A stretch of 64,000 nucleotides of DNA from assembly GCA_014843695.1 (NCBI GenBank), contig CM026398.1, forward strand, positions 17,297,593 through 17,361,592, given 5' to 3'. How positions within the stretch are numbered: position 1 is the stretch's first letter; each line of letters begins with the position of its first letter. This DNA is from Archivesica marissinica. Lineage: Eukaryota > Mollusca > Bivalvia > Venerida > Vesicomyidae. The notes below the pieces were generated by a model. It made no database searches, had not been told where the DNA came from, and saw only the letters and a list, made by a program, of their open reading frames with translations. Shown here in pieces: positions 47,879 through 57,670 of this stretch. Both the position numbers and the translations under genes were made by a program.

Positions 47879-48282
47879 AATGTTGAAATAAATATTTTGA
47901 AACTACTGTTTTTGAGGACGGATAATGTTTTATTGTTCTTTTGATGAATTTTGATGCATAAATAATTTCTAGAATCAGACTATTTTTGAATTAGTCCTCG
48001 GATGTGTATGTAAAGTTTCAAAGCTACAACTTTGATGGTTTTTGAGAAATGAAATGTTTTGATATTTTTTTTCTACACATAAATAATTTCTGAAATAGGA
48101 CTCATTTGGGTTAAAATTTCAAGGTGACGCTTGGGTATGGGACTTGTTTAGGGGGTAGGGATCAACCCCTAGAAACAGTGTGCAAGTTATTAAAACATTA
48201 CATTTGACGTTTTTTAGTTATATGCAAATATGTTAATGTTGACATACTATCTTTCTTCTAAAGTGGACGAGATAGTTGCACG
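47879..48282. other. Downstream of GLYCTK, no gene seen
   Basis: AT-rich. A minus-strand aataaa at about 47928-47933 could serve as a polyadenylation signal for GLYCTK, but this is weak. Confidence 0.4.
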
Positions 48283-48535
48283 TTATCAAGTGCACAGTCT
48301 ATGAATAGTGTATTACTGCCATGCACAGTCTATGAATAGTGTATTACTATCATGCACAGTCTATGAATAGTGTATTACTACCATGTACAGTCTATGAATA
48401 GTGTATTACTATCATGCACTGTCTATGAATAGTGTATTACTATCATACACAGTCTATGAATAGTGTATTACTATCATGCACTGTCTATGAATAGTGTTTA
48501 ACTACCATGCACAGTCTATGAATAGTGTTTAACAA
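48283..48535 (-). repeat. 31-bp minisatellite overlapping the GLYCTK stop codon
   Basis: Unit (plus strand) cagtctatgaatagtgtatt, then actaccatgca; about eight copies. The copy nearest the gene contains the last codons and stop of GLYCTK (cac tat tca tag on the minus strand), so every unit carries a copy of the coding end. Confidence 0.92.
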
Positions 48536-49319
48536 TCATAACTTGTATATCCATCACATTTGTACCAGTTAGTCCCGACTGAATTAAGCACTTGGTGTCC
48601 GTTATTGATTTAAACAAAGTATACGAGTCATTATTTTGGAGGTACTGATCTGGATTAAGTTTTGCAGACAATGTAGCAGGTATCAGGTACCGATTTACAA
48701 CCGCCCCTGCTGCGTCGGTTGGTCCATCTTGCCCGTCTGTACCAGCACTTAAAAACTCAACATGGAACTTTCCCATAATGCCACTCTTGTCGTCTAAAAC
48801 AGCTTTGCTAAACTCCATGGCAAAGGCGAGCGACATTTCTTGATTACGTCCACCTTTACCGGTACCTTTCACGTTCACAGTCGTCTCCCCTCCACATATA
48901 ATACACACCCCAGTCTTACTATTATGTGCCTTACTGACTGCCGCCTCAACACGCTTCAGGTCAGCTTTGTTGACTCCCCGTCTTATTAATTCAACTTCCG
49001 TAACACATAGAGATGTCTTCCCCTGATTAGGCAGACAATCTCCAAAGGAAAGAATCGCGTACTTGGCCAGTTCCGAAAACATAACTGCGGCCTCTTTGGC
49101 TTCACCTTGTAACGTGTTGGTTAGAATTAAGGGAACATATTCTTGTTCTGTGGCCTTCAGTTCTGCTGCTTTGGTTGCAATAGTGTTACTGCCTATGATT
49201 AGGTTTTGTACATGTTTCATCCGAGATTCGAAACTCTGAAGATTGTGTGATCTTTCTTCAATTGACCTATGGGATGATTTTTGTTCCAACACCTCTATTA
49301 CTACCCGAGGTACCACATC
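48516..49319 (-). CDS. GLYCTK: GLYCTK exon D (MOFRL domain, C-terminus)
   Basis: 804 nt including the TAG stop at 48518-48516. The acceptor is tgtaattacag before 49319. It starts [14 protein letters not shown] in phase 0 after exon [18 protein letters not shown] corresponds to VLNVIIGSNVLALAEA of human GLYCTK. The MOFRL signature is complete. The frame ends VMIVKHYS within the 31-bp array. Confidence 0.93.
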   Translation of the reverse strand, partial: DVVPRVVIEVLEQKSSHRSIEERSHNLQSFESRMKHVQNLIIGSNTIATKAAELKATEQEYVPLILTNTLQGEAKEAAVMFSELAKYAILSFGDCLPNQGKTSLCVTEVELIRRGVNKADLKRVEAAVSKAHNSKTGVCIICGGETTVNVKGTGKGGRNQEMSLAFAMEFSKAVLDDKSGIMGKFHVEFLSAGTDGQDGPTDAAGAVVNRYLIPATLSAKLNPDQYLQNNDSYTLFKSITDTKCLIQSGLTGTNVMDIQVMIVKHYS

Positions 49320-52300
49320 CTGTAATTACATCAGATTTATCATAACTTCTTGTCTTATAAATACAAAATGCATACTGTATGTTTGTTTGGTTTAGGGGTT
49401 TAAAGTGCCACCAACAGCTAAGGTCATATGTTACAAGTTTTATCAACTTATATTAATCACTCTCATTGGCGCGGATGAAAGCATATATGTGGTCATTCGT
49501 GTGGGAGGAAACCGGAGTACCCGGAGAAAACCCACCTGTCCGATCTGGCGACCATGGTACCATCTCGCATACTTCCCGGTCCGAGGATCGAACCCGGGTT
49601 GCACTACCAACCTTCCACATGCTAGTTGGATGGCTTCCTCACATGAAAGAATTCGGTACCAGTTAGTTTATACAAATATATTTCAACTCGATTGCAAAAC
49701 AAGTTATTATAACTTGTATTCATCACTCTCGTGACCTCATTCCTGAAGGAATCCATCACAATGAGGGAGAGAGAAGAGGACATTTAAATGCCTTGCCTAA
49801 GGGCACAATCATAATGGGTCCAGTGGGGCTCAAACTCCAGATCTTTCGCAGCTGAAGCGAATGTGCTACCACCAGTTGGATTCAAACCTCTGCTTAGAGT
49901 ATGTACAAATGTTCATAAAGAACATGCATGCTCTCGGTGATGTTGAAGCAGCAATACATAGAACGAGAGGGAATATAGGTGACATCTCACATTTCCAGTA
50001 TTTGCAAACACAGATTAGACAAACTGAGAAGTGAGGGTCATTGGTTCTCTGCTTGCCTTGACCTTTCACATTTAAAGTATTTGTAAACACTGACTAGGTG
50101 AACTAAGAAGTGGAGCTCTAGGTCCCCACTTACCTTGACCGTAAACCTTTCCTGTATTTGTGAACACTCTCTATGTGAACTGAGAAGTGGGGCTGCGGCT
50201 TCCCCACTTACATTGACCTTTAGCCTTTCCCCTATTTGTAGACATTGTCTAGGTGAACTGAGAAGCGGGGCTGTGGGTCCATTGTTTGCCATGACCTTTA
50301 ACATTTCCAGTATTTGTAGAAACTGTCTAGATGAACTGAGAAGCGGAGCTGTGGGTCCGCTGCTTACCTTGACCTTTAACCTTTCCAGTATTTGTAGACA
50401 CTGTCTAGGTGAACTGAGATGCAGGGCTGTGGGTCCATTGTTTGCCTTGACCTTTAACCTTTCCAGTATTTGTAAACACTGCCTAGGTGAACTGAGAACC
50501 GGGGCTGTGGGTCCACTGCTTACCTTGACCTTTAACCTTTCCAGTATTTGTAAACATTGTCTAGGTGAACTGAGAAGCGGGGCTGTGGGTCTGCTGCTTA
50601 CCTTGACCTTTAACCTTTCCAGTATTTGTAAACACTGTCTAGGTGAACTGAGAAGCGGGGCTGTGGTCCGCTGCTTACCTTGACCTTTAACCTTTCCAGT
50701 ATTTGTAAACACTGTCTAGGTGAACTGAGAAGCGGGGCTGTAGGTCCGCTGCTTATGATGTCCAATTTGTCTTTAATAACATCTGATAGAATTAGTGAAA
50801 CAACCTGAAACAAAGCATGCACAATTAGCATGCAAGATATCTGAACTAAATCAAAGCTGGGTTTTAGTTCAGAATTACGTGAATGATACATACTGTATGA
50901 TTCTGTAGAATCTGTTTAAGTAGGCACATATTTGAATATACAGTGAAACCTGTGTTAGTGGTCACCTCCATTAAACAGCCAACCTGTATATACAGTCAAA
51001 CCTGTGTTAGTGGTCACCTCCATTAAACAGCCAATCTGTATATACAGTCAAACCTGTGTTAGAGGTCACCTCTATTAAGCAGCCAACCTGTATTAAGCAG
51101 CCAGTTTCAAGATTCCCAATATGTTGTTTTACTATACATTTGACCTCTATTAAGCAGCCATCTGTGCTAAGCAACCACTTTCAGTGATTCCCTTGGCTGG
51201 CTGCTTAAGACAGGTTTGACTGTACATGTAGGCATATACGGTAAGTAGACGTATACGCTCGTACAATATTTAGGTCTGTACTAACATGTAGTCACTGAAG
51301 CAGATTTTGTTTGTTCTACTAGTCCACTATCGTTGAGATTCTCTAAGTTCTCTGCTGTTGAACTGCTAGGTCTGTGTAGTCTTTACTGAAACAACGTTTT
51401 CCATCCATCCGCCACCTTTGTAAATCTCTAAGTTCTGTCCAAGAAGATTTAAATCCATAGGTACATACTGGAACAGCCTCACCTTTTCTATCCACCTGCC
51501 ACCTTTGTAACTCTCTAAGTTCTGTCCGAGAAGATTTACATCCATAGGTACATACTGGAACAGCCTCACTTTTTCTATCCACCTGCCACCTTTGTAACTC
51601 TCTAAGTTCTGTCCGAGAAGATTTACATCCATAGGTACATACTGGAACAGCCTCACTTTTTCTATCCACCCGCCACCTTTAACTCTCTAAGTTCTGTCCT
51701 AGAAGATTTGTATCCATAGTTACTTACTGAAGCCGGTTTTGCTTGTTCTGCAAGTCCACCACCTTTGAGACTCTCCAAGTTCTGTCGTAGAATGTTCAAG
51801 TCGAATATGGAGCCACCGCTTCTTGAAACTACCTGCGTCATTTCCAGCTCGTCTTGTAGTGTCAGTGGTGGTATGGGGGTTGGCAGTAAGGCAGAACCTC
51901 CCCCTGCGATAGAACAGGAAACTTTAGTTTCAATCTCCATCAAAATCAATATAATTAGAGTTATAGTCAAACCTTAAAGGCTGCATATGAAAAACCTGTT
52001 TCTAAAGACCACCATTTTTCTCTCTCTTCGAGCCATTTTCAATGCATTATAACCCTCTATTGAGAGGCCACCTGCCAACAAAGGCCACTTTTGACATTCC
52101 CGAGGGTGGCCTTTATAGACAGGTTTGACTGTATATTCCTGTTCAAAGTGATTATCACAATGTCTAAAAATATTGCTATCATACAATTGTATTCGTCACA
52201 AAATCATTATTACACAGTTTTGCAGTCATGAAATCCATTCTTTTTAACGTTTTTAATGCACTTGAACATTGTTGATAATTATCAGGGTTCATTCTAGGTC

Positions 52301-54179
52301 AGAATTGTTGGGAGAAGTGAGAAAGTGCGTGATTGCTTCCTTAAATGGTGTTATTTAATATACTTCTGCAAAATAGGGTTAAAATGCACAGTACAACCAT
52401 TAAATACAACATTTGAATAAAAGGAGTGCTTTATAATGGGCCAGTGTATCTTACTAGACACAATTTTGTTTGAAAATCATAAAAATTAGTGGGGCCCCCA
52501 GAGGACGAGGTCAGGGTCCCTAGGGCGACAATTTCGCCCACATCGCCCTCTAAAATGATCCCTGAATTATATATATATTTTATTTTGACTAGGTTAAGTC
52601 ATTTTTTCATTCGGCTCTCTTCATATCTCCATTTCTCCGTAACAAATTATAACAGCAATAAAATTAATGTGCGTACATCACGTGTGTGTTTTACGTTTAT
52701 TTATCGTTGTTACCGGTTACCGATATGAGCGACGCCTCCTGAAGAGATTAGTCATTTTAGAGTTTGGAGGATAGTGCAATGATACAGACAGAGACCCATT
52801 CCAGAGTCTCCGCTGGTTCTTTTACGTGCACGGTGTAAAGCACCGACACGAGACCTCGGTTTAACGTCCCATCTGAAAGACTGTTAATTTTATTATGGTC
52901 AGACGGGGGATCGAACCTACGATCCCTGGATTACCAGTCCAGCGTGTTCACTTTTAACATGTTTTATTAAATATGTCTGGCATAAAAAACGACACAGTTG
53001 CATACATTGCAATTTCGGGGTTTTTTTGGAAAAAAATATATCTTTAAAATTAATTGTTTTTATAAGGAGAATGTATAGTCAATATACAATGTATAAGAAA
53101 GAAATAGTCCTAGACTAGTTGACTGTTTAGTTGACTGTTTATGTTTATTGTTCGGTATAGCTGAACATCAGGCTATACTACATCTACATATAGCAGTAAA
53201 CATCAAACTCTAGACATAAACAAGATGTCTGTCCGAGACCCAACCATGTTTTACACCGTGCACGTAAAAGAATCAGAGGAGACCCTGGAATGGGTCTCTG
53301 TCTGTATCATTGCACTATCCTCCAAAAATCTAAAATGACCAATCTCTTCAGCAGGCGTCGCTCATATGGGCAGCCGGTAGTGACGATAAACACACCCACC
53401 CACCATGTTCCCCCGCTGCGTTATCACATTGGAACAATAGAGCAGTCTGAGGGAAATATACCAATTAATTCTGTAATATCTAAATGTACAGTATTTGCTA
53501 TTACCTTTCTAAGCTTTAACAACATCTAAGCTATGCTCTGAAAAGATCTACACAATGCACGATAACTCATGTACCTCAGTTTATACTCACATCCAAACGT
53601 CTTGAAAGTATCTTAAATTAGGATATAGCAGAAATTACTTTCTTAAGCTCTGACCAGGGATCGAACCCACAGTGTATTCGGATTGGTACCTGTAAGCAGA
53701 TTGGTACCCACAATCATATTGGTACCCACAAGTGTTATCGTGGAAGTCGTGATAGTGCAGTGGATGCGCGTTTGCTTCAGGTGCGAAAGGTCCGGAGTTC
53801 TAGCCTCGCTGGAGCCATTATGATTGTGCCCTTAGGCAAGGCATTTAAATTCCACATTGCCTCTTCTCTCTCCTTCATGGCAATGGATTCCATCAGGAAT
53901 GAGGTCTCGAGAGTGATTAATATAAGTTGAAAGAACTTGTTTCGCAATCGAGCTAAAATAAATTTGTATAAACTAAGTGTTATCCACTCAGCTATAGCTC
54001 TATTGTGTATGGGCAAAACAACCTCACCAGATATAAGGACAATAAGCAGATCATCTTTACAGAGTTTCTGAACGAGTTCTTGTATTGCTAGGGCAGCAGT
54101 GAGCGCGTTCTCGTCAGGTAAATTATTATCTGCTCCTTCATGTACTTCGACCTTAGTGCCTTCCTGCATGCATAAATCC
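48516..54179 (-). CDS. GLYCTK: Glycerate kinase (class II), partial gene
   Basis: Phosphorylates D-glycerate with ATP in serine and fructose catabolism (family knowledge). The seen exons are A (about 54163 or 54179 to 54028), B (51903-51728), C (50804-50679) and D (49319-48516). B, C and D join in phase with GT/AG borders. Matches to the DUF4147 domain: [66 protein letters not shown]. Matches to the MOFRL domain: [50 protein letters not shown]. The N-terminal third is missing and may lie in or beyond the gap at 56107-57106. Exons B, C and D each run directly into a tandem array derived from their own 3' end. Confidence 0.9.
49432..49610 (-). mobile_element. SINE family A copy
   Basis: Reverse-oriented: acttatattaatcactctca, gtgggaggaaaccggagtac, gatcgaacccgggttgcac. 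The head is truncated. Lies in the GLYCTK intron between exons C and D. Confidence 0.85.
49660..49885 (-). mobile_element. SINE family B copy
   Basis: Reverse-oriented: ttcaactcgattgcaaaaca, gacctcattcctgaaggaat, gagagagaagaggacattta, ccttgcctaagggcacaatc, and the head ending in gaatgtgctaccac. 49611-49659 and 49886-49974 show nothing further. Confidence 0.8.
49975..50745 (-). repeat. 78-bp in-frame array derived from GLYCTK exon C
   Basis: About ten units of 78 bp (77 in places). gtgaactgag recurs at steps of 78 (50251, 50329, 50407, 50485, 50563, 50641). On the gene strand each unit repeats the end of exon C ([20 protein letters not shown], then KVK), the donor gtcaag/gtaagc, and cagcgg leading back to the start. 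The unit is 26 codons, so most of the array stays open in the exon's own frame. Confidence 0.93.
50679..50804 (-). CDS. GLYCTK: GLYCTK exon C
   Basis: 126 nt, phase 0 at both ends. Acceptor ctttgtttcag, donor gtcaag/gtaagc. It encodes [20 protein letters not shown] followed by [20 protein letters not shown] and VK. The first half matches SLILSDVVGDPVEVIASGPT of human GLYCTK. The second half is also the template of the neighbouring 78-bp array. The true exon could be longer if a downstream donor is used. Confidence 0.88.
50941..51222. mobile_element. TA-flanked MITE, family F, with triplicated left end
   Basis: Left terminus cagtgaaacctgtgttagtg, right terminus taagacaggtttgactg, TA on both sides. 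The first about 55 bp (terminus plus ggtcacctccattaaacagc) occurs three times in tandem at about 50941, 50995 and 51045. Confidence 0.85.
51286..51781 (-). repeat. 87-bp array derived from GLYCTK exon B
   Basis: tctgtcc recurs at 51434, 51521, 51608, 51693 and, in the exon itself, 51781. Gene-strand unit: gacagaacttagagagttac, a ggtggcaggtgg core, ttcca/gtatgt, then intron-like cctatggatgtaaatcttct. This mirrors exon B plus its donor (gcttca/gtaagt). At 87 bp (29 codons) it is in frame. The farthest copy (51286-51350) resembles the exon more than the middle units do. Confidence 0.9.
51728..51903 (-). CDS. GLYCTK: GLYCTK exon B
   Basis: 176 nt. Acceptor ttctatcgcag, donor gcttca/gtaagt. The first GG completes the glycine split with exon A, giving [17 protein letters not shown], the glycine-rich signature of the family. 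[14 protein letters not shown] matches LKGGGLAQAAYPA of human GLYCTK. The frame stays open into the adjoining array. Confidence 0.93.
51964..52131. mobile_element. TA-flanked MITE related to family F
   Basis: 168 bp. Ends tagtcaaacctta and, reversed, cagtcaaacctgtctata, TA on both sides. The interior (ggcctttatagacagg, ctattgagaggccacctgcc) differs from the other F copies. Confidence 0.7.
52283..52564. mobile_element. MITE J
   Basis: 282 bp. Termini cagggttcattctaggtc and, reversed, cagggatcattttagag. The flanks share aattat. 209 bp of it recurs at 37163-37371. 52132-52282 and 52565-52681 hold nothing recognisable. Confidence 0.65.
52682..52950 (-). mobile_element. SINE family C copy
   Basis: Full body (gtgttttacgtttatttatc, gagacccattccagagtctc, catctgaaagactgttaatt) and most of the reversed tRNA-like head up to accagtccagcgtgtt. 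Confidence 0.85.
52951..53741. other. GLYCTK intron A with a partial SINE C
   Basis: 53243-53392 is a family C SINE in plus orientation (caccgtgcacgtaaaagaat, tgggtctctgtctgtatcat). 52951-53242 and 53393-53741 show no gene. A short gattggtaccc motif repeats three times at about 53679-53730. Confidence 0.65.
53742..53985 (+). mobile_element. SINE family B, best copy
   Basis: tRNA-like head gtggaagtcgtgatagtgca, gtggatgcgcgtttgcttca. Body ttatgattgtgcccttaggc, ccacattgcctcttctctct, ggattccatcaggaatgagg. Tail gagagtgattaatataagtt, ttcgcaatcgagctaaaata. It ends 43 bp before the exon A donor. Confidence 0.88.
54028..54179 (-). CDS. GLYCTK: GLYCTK exon A
   Basis: Donor atatctg/gtgagg after 54028. 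It encodes [30 protein letters not shown] and DLLIVLISG, matching human GLYCTK (RVQVFEGAEDNLPDRDALRA, DDLLLVLISG). The start is uncertain: acceptors at ttattcag (exon from 54179) or gcatgcag (exon from 54163) both keep the frame. Confidence 0.85.
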
Positions 54180-54221
54180 CTGAATAACATTATTGTATTA
54201 TACATCATCAGCATGGTACAT

Positions 54222-56106
54222 GACAAATACAGGAAACTGTACTAGATAAATACAGGAAACTGTACTAGATAAATACAGGAAACTGTACAAGATAAATACA
54301 GGAAACTGTACAAGATAAATACAGGAAACTGTACTAGATAAATACAGGAAACTGTACTAGATAAATACAGGAAACTGTACTAGATAAATACAGGAAACTG
54401 TACTAGATAAATACAGGAAACTGTACAAGATAAATACAGGAAACTGTACTAGATAAATACAGGAAACTGTACAAGATAAATACAGGAAACTGTACAAGAT
54501 AAATACAGGAAACTGTACAAGATAAATACAGGAAACTGTACTAGATAAATACAGGAAACTGTACAAGATAAATACAGGAAACTGTACAGATAAATACAGG
54601 ACAAAACAGAAACTGTACTAGATAAATACAGGAAACTGTACTAGATAAATACAGGAAACTGTACAAGATAAATACAGGAAACTGTACTAGATAAATACAG
54701 GAAACTGTACAAGATAAATACAGGAAACTGTACTAGATAAATACAGGAAACTGTACAAGATAAATACAGGAAACTGTACAAGATAAATACAGGAAACTGT
54801 ACTAGATAAATACAGGAAACTGTACTAGACAAATACAGGAAACTGTACAAGATAAATACAGGAAACTGTACAAGATAAATACAGGAAACTGTACAAGATA
54901 AATACAGGAAACTGTACAAGATAAATACAGGAAACTGTACAAGATAAATACAGGAAACTGTACTAGATAAATACAGGAAACTGTACTAGACAAATACAGG
55001 AAACTGTACAAGATAAATACAGGAAACTGTACTAGATAAATACAGGAAACTGTACAAGATAAATACAGGAAACTGTACAAGATAAATACAGGAAACTGTA
55101 CTAGATAAATACAGGAAACTGTACTAGATAAATACAGGAAACTGTACTAGATAAATACAGGAAACTGTACTAGACAAATACAGGAAACTGTACTAGATAA
55201 ATACAGGAAACTGTACTAGACAACTACAGGAAACTGTACAAGATAAATACAGGAAACTGTACTAGACAACTACAGGAAACTGTACAGATAAATACAGAAA
55301 CTGTACTAGATAAATACAGGAAACTGTACAAGATAAATACAGGAACTGTACTAGATAAATCAGGAAACTGTACAAGATAAATACAGGAAACTGTACTAGA
55401 TAAATACAGGAAACTGTACTAGACAAATACAGGAAACTGTACAAGATAAATACAGGAAACTGTACAAGATAAATACAGGAAACTGTACAAGATAAATACA
55501 GGAAACTGTACAAGATAAATACAGGAAACTGTACAAGATAAATACAGGAAACTGTACTAGATAAATACAGGAAACTGTACTAGACAATACAGGAAACTGT
55601 ACAAGATAAATACAGGAAACTGTACTAGATAAATACAGGAAACTGTACAAGATAAATACAGGAAACTGTACAAGATAAATACAGGAAACTGTACTAGATA
55701 AATACAGGAAACTGTACTAGATAAATACAGGAAACTGTACTAGATAAATACAGGAAACTGTACTAGATAAATACAGGAAACTGTACTAGACAACTACAGG
55801 AAACTGTACAAGATAAATACAGGAAACTGTACTAGACAACTACAGGAAACTGTACAAGATAAATACAGGAAACTGTACTAGATAAATACAGGAAACTGTA
55901 CAAGATAAATACAGGAAACTGTACTAGATAAATACAGGAAACTGTACAAGATAAATACAGGAAACTGTACTAGATAAATACAGGAAACTGTACTAGACAA
56001 ATACAGGAAACTGTACAAGATAAATACAGGAAACTGTACAAGATAAATACAGGAAACTGTACAAGATAAATACAGGAAACTGTACAAGATAAATACAGGA
56101 AACTGT
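54222..56106. repeat. 23-bp minisatellite
   Basis: Unit tgtactagataaatacaggaaac, with a common variant tgtacaagataaatacagg; about 80 copies to the gap. Sporadic dropouts at 54590-54615 and 55280-55370 look like consensus errors. The minus strand is open in several frames, giving repeat ORFs that are not genes. It begins some 40-60 bp upstream of GLYCTK exon A. Confidence 0.96.
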
Positions 56107-57106
56107 NNNNNNNNNNNNNNNNNNNNNNNNNNNNNNNNNNNNNNNNNNNNNNNNNNNNNNNNNNNNNNNNNNNNNNNNNNNNNNNNNNNNNNNNNNNNNN
56201 NNNNNNNNNNNNNNNNNNNNNNNNNNNNNNNNNNNNNNNNNNNNNNNNNNNNNNNNNNNNNNNNNNNNNNNNNNNNNNNNNNNNNNNNNNNNNNNNNNNN
56301 NNNNNNNNNNNNNNNNNNNNNNNNNNNNNNNNNNNNNNNNNNNNNNNNNNNNNNNNNNNNNNNNNNNNNNNNNNNNNNNNNNNNNNNNNNNNNNNNNNNN
56401 NNNNNNNNNNNNNNNNNNNNNNNNNNNNNNNNNNNNNNNNNNNNNNNNNNNNNNNNNNNNNNNNNNNNNNNNNNNNNNNNNNNNNNNNNNNNNNNNNNNN
56501 NNNNNNNNNNNNNNNNNNNNNNNNNNNNNNNNNNNNNNNNNNNNNNNNNNNNNNNNNNNNNNNNNNNNNNNNNNNNNNNNNNNNNNNNNNNNNNNNNNNN
56601 NNNNNNNNNNNNNNNNNNNNNNNNNNNNNNNNNNNNNNNNNNNNNNNNNNNNNNNNNNNNNNNNNNNNNNNNNNNNNNNNNNNNNNNNNNNNNNNNNNNN
56701 NNNNNNNNNNNNNNNNNNNNNNNNNNNNNNNNNNNNNNNNNNNNNNNNNNNNNNNNNNNNNNNNNNNNNNNNNNNNNNNNNNNNNNNNNNNNNNNNNNNN
56801 NNNNNNNNNNNNNNNNNNNNNNNNNNNNNNNNNNNNNNNNNNNNNNNNNNNNNNNNNNNNNNNNNNNNNNNNNNNNNNNNNNNNNNNNNNNNNNNNNNNN
56901 NNNNNNNNNNNNNNNNNNNNNNNNNNNNNNNNNNNNNNNNNNNNNNNNNNNNNNNNNNNNNNNNNNNNNNNNNNNNNNNNNNNNNNNNNNNNNNNNNNNN
57001 NNNNNNNNNNNNNNNNNNNNNNNNNNNNNNNNNNNNNNNNNNNNNNNNNNNNNNNNNNNNNNNNNNNNNNNNNNNNNNNNNNNNNNNNNNNNNNNNNNNN
57101 NNNNNN
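56107..57106. other. Assembly gap, 1000 N
   Basis: Fixed-length gap. The 23-bp array is on the left and an unrelated degenerate repeat is on the right, so continuity across it is not proven. Confidence 0.98.
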
Positions 57107-57365
57107 TATGGTGAGATAGCGTGTATATCTTGTGAAATGTATTTAGATATGGTGAGATAGTGGGTATATTTGTGTAATGTATGTATATATTGTGATATTG
57201 TGTGTATATATTGTAGGAATGTTTGTAGATATGGTGATATAGTGTGTATATATTGTAGTAATGTATGTATATATGGTGAGATAGTGGATATTATCTTGTA
57301 GGAATGTATGTATGATGTATGGTGAATAGTGTGTAGATCAGATAGTGTGTATATGTGTAGTAATG
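57107..57365. repeat. Degenerate tatggtgagatag repeat
   Basis: About five irregular units with tatggtgagatagtg, gtgtatat and taatgtatgtatat. Period is roughly 40-60 bp. It starts at the gap edge. Confidence 0.75.
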
Positions 57366-57439
57366 TATAATTCATTTTATCGGTATTTTTTATGTCACTA
57401 TAATGGTTTTCTGATTGGGTCGGTTATTTATACGTCATT

Positions 57440-57670
57440 GGGTGAAATAAAAATAGCAATACCGGTTTATAGTTTTCTATTTATAGTAACGTAGTTAATT
57501 GTTATTTATAGCAATACGCTCTCCTGGGATAAATAAAAATAGCAATACCGGATCTAACTAGTTTTCTATTTATAGTAACGTATGTCATTGTTATTTATAG
57601 CAATACGTTCTGATCGGATGAATATAAATAGCCCGTTCCAACTAGTTTTCTATTTATAGTACCTTAGGTC
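57440..57670. repeat. Three about 90-bp direct repeats
   Basis: agttttctatttatagtaac, then gttatttatagcaatacg, then ataaatagcaataccgg occur three times. Internally the motif is partly palindromic (ctatttatag). Confidence 0.8.

Noticed and set aside
54357..56087. Repeated minus-strand ORFs in the 23-bp array
   Set aside because: Translation of the minisatellite only; the same peptide recurs with arbitrary ends.
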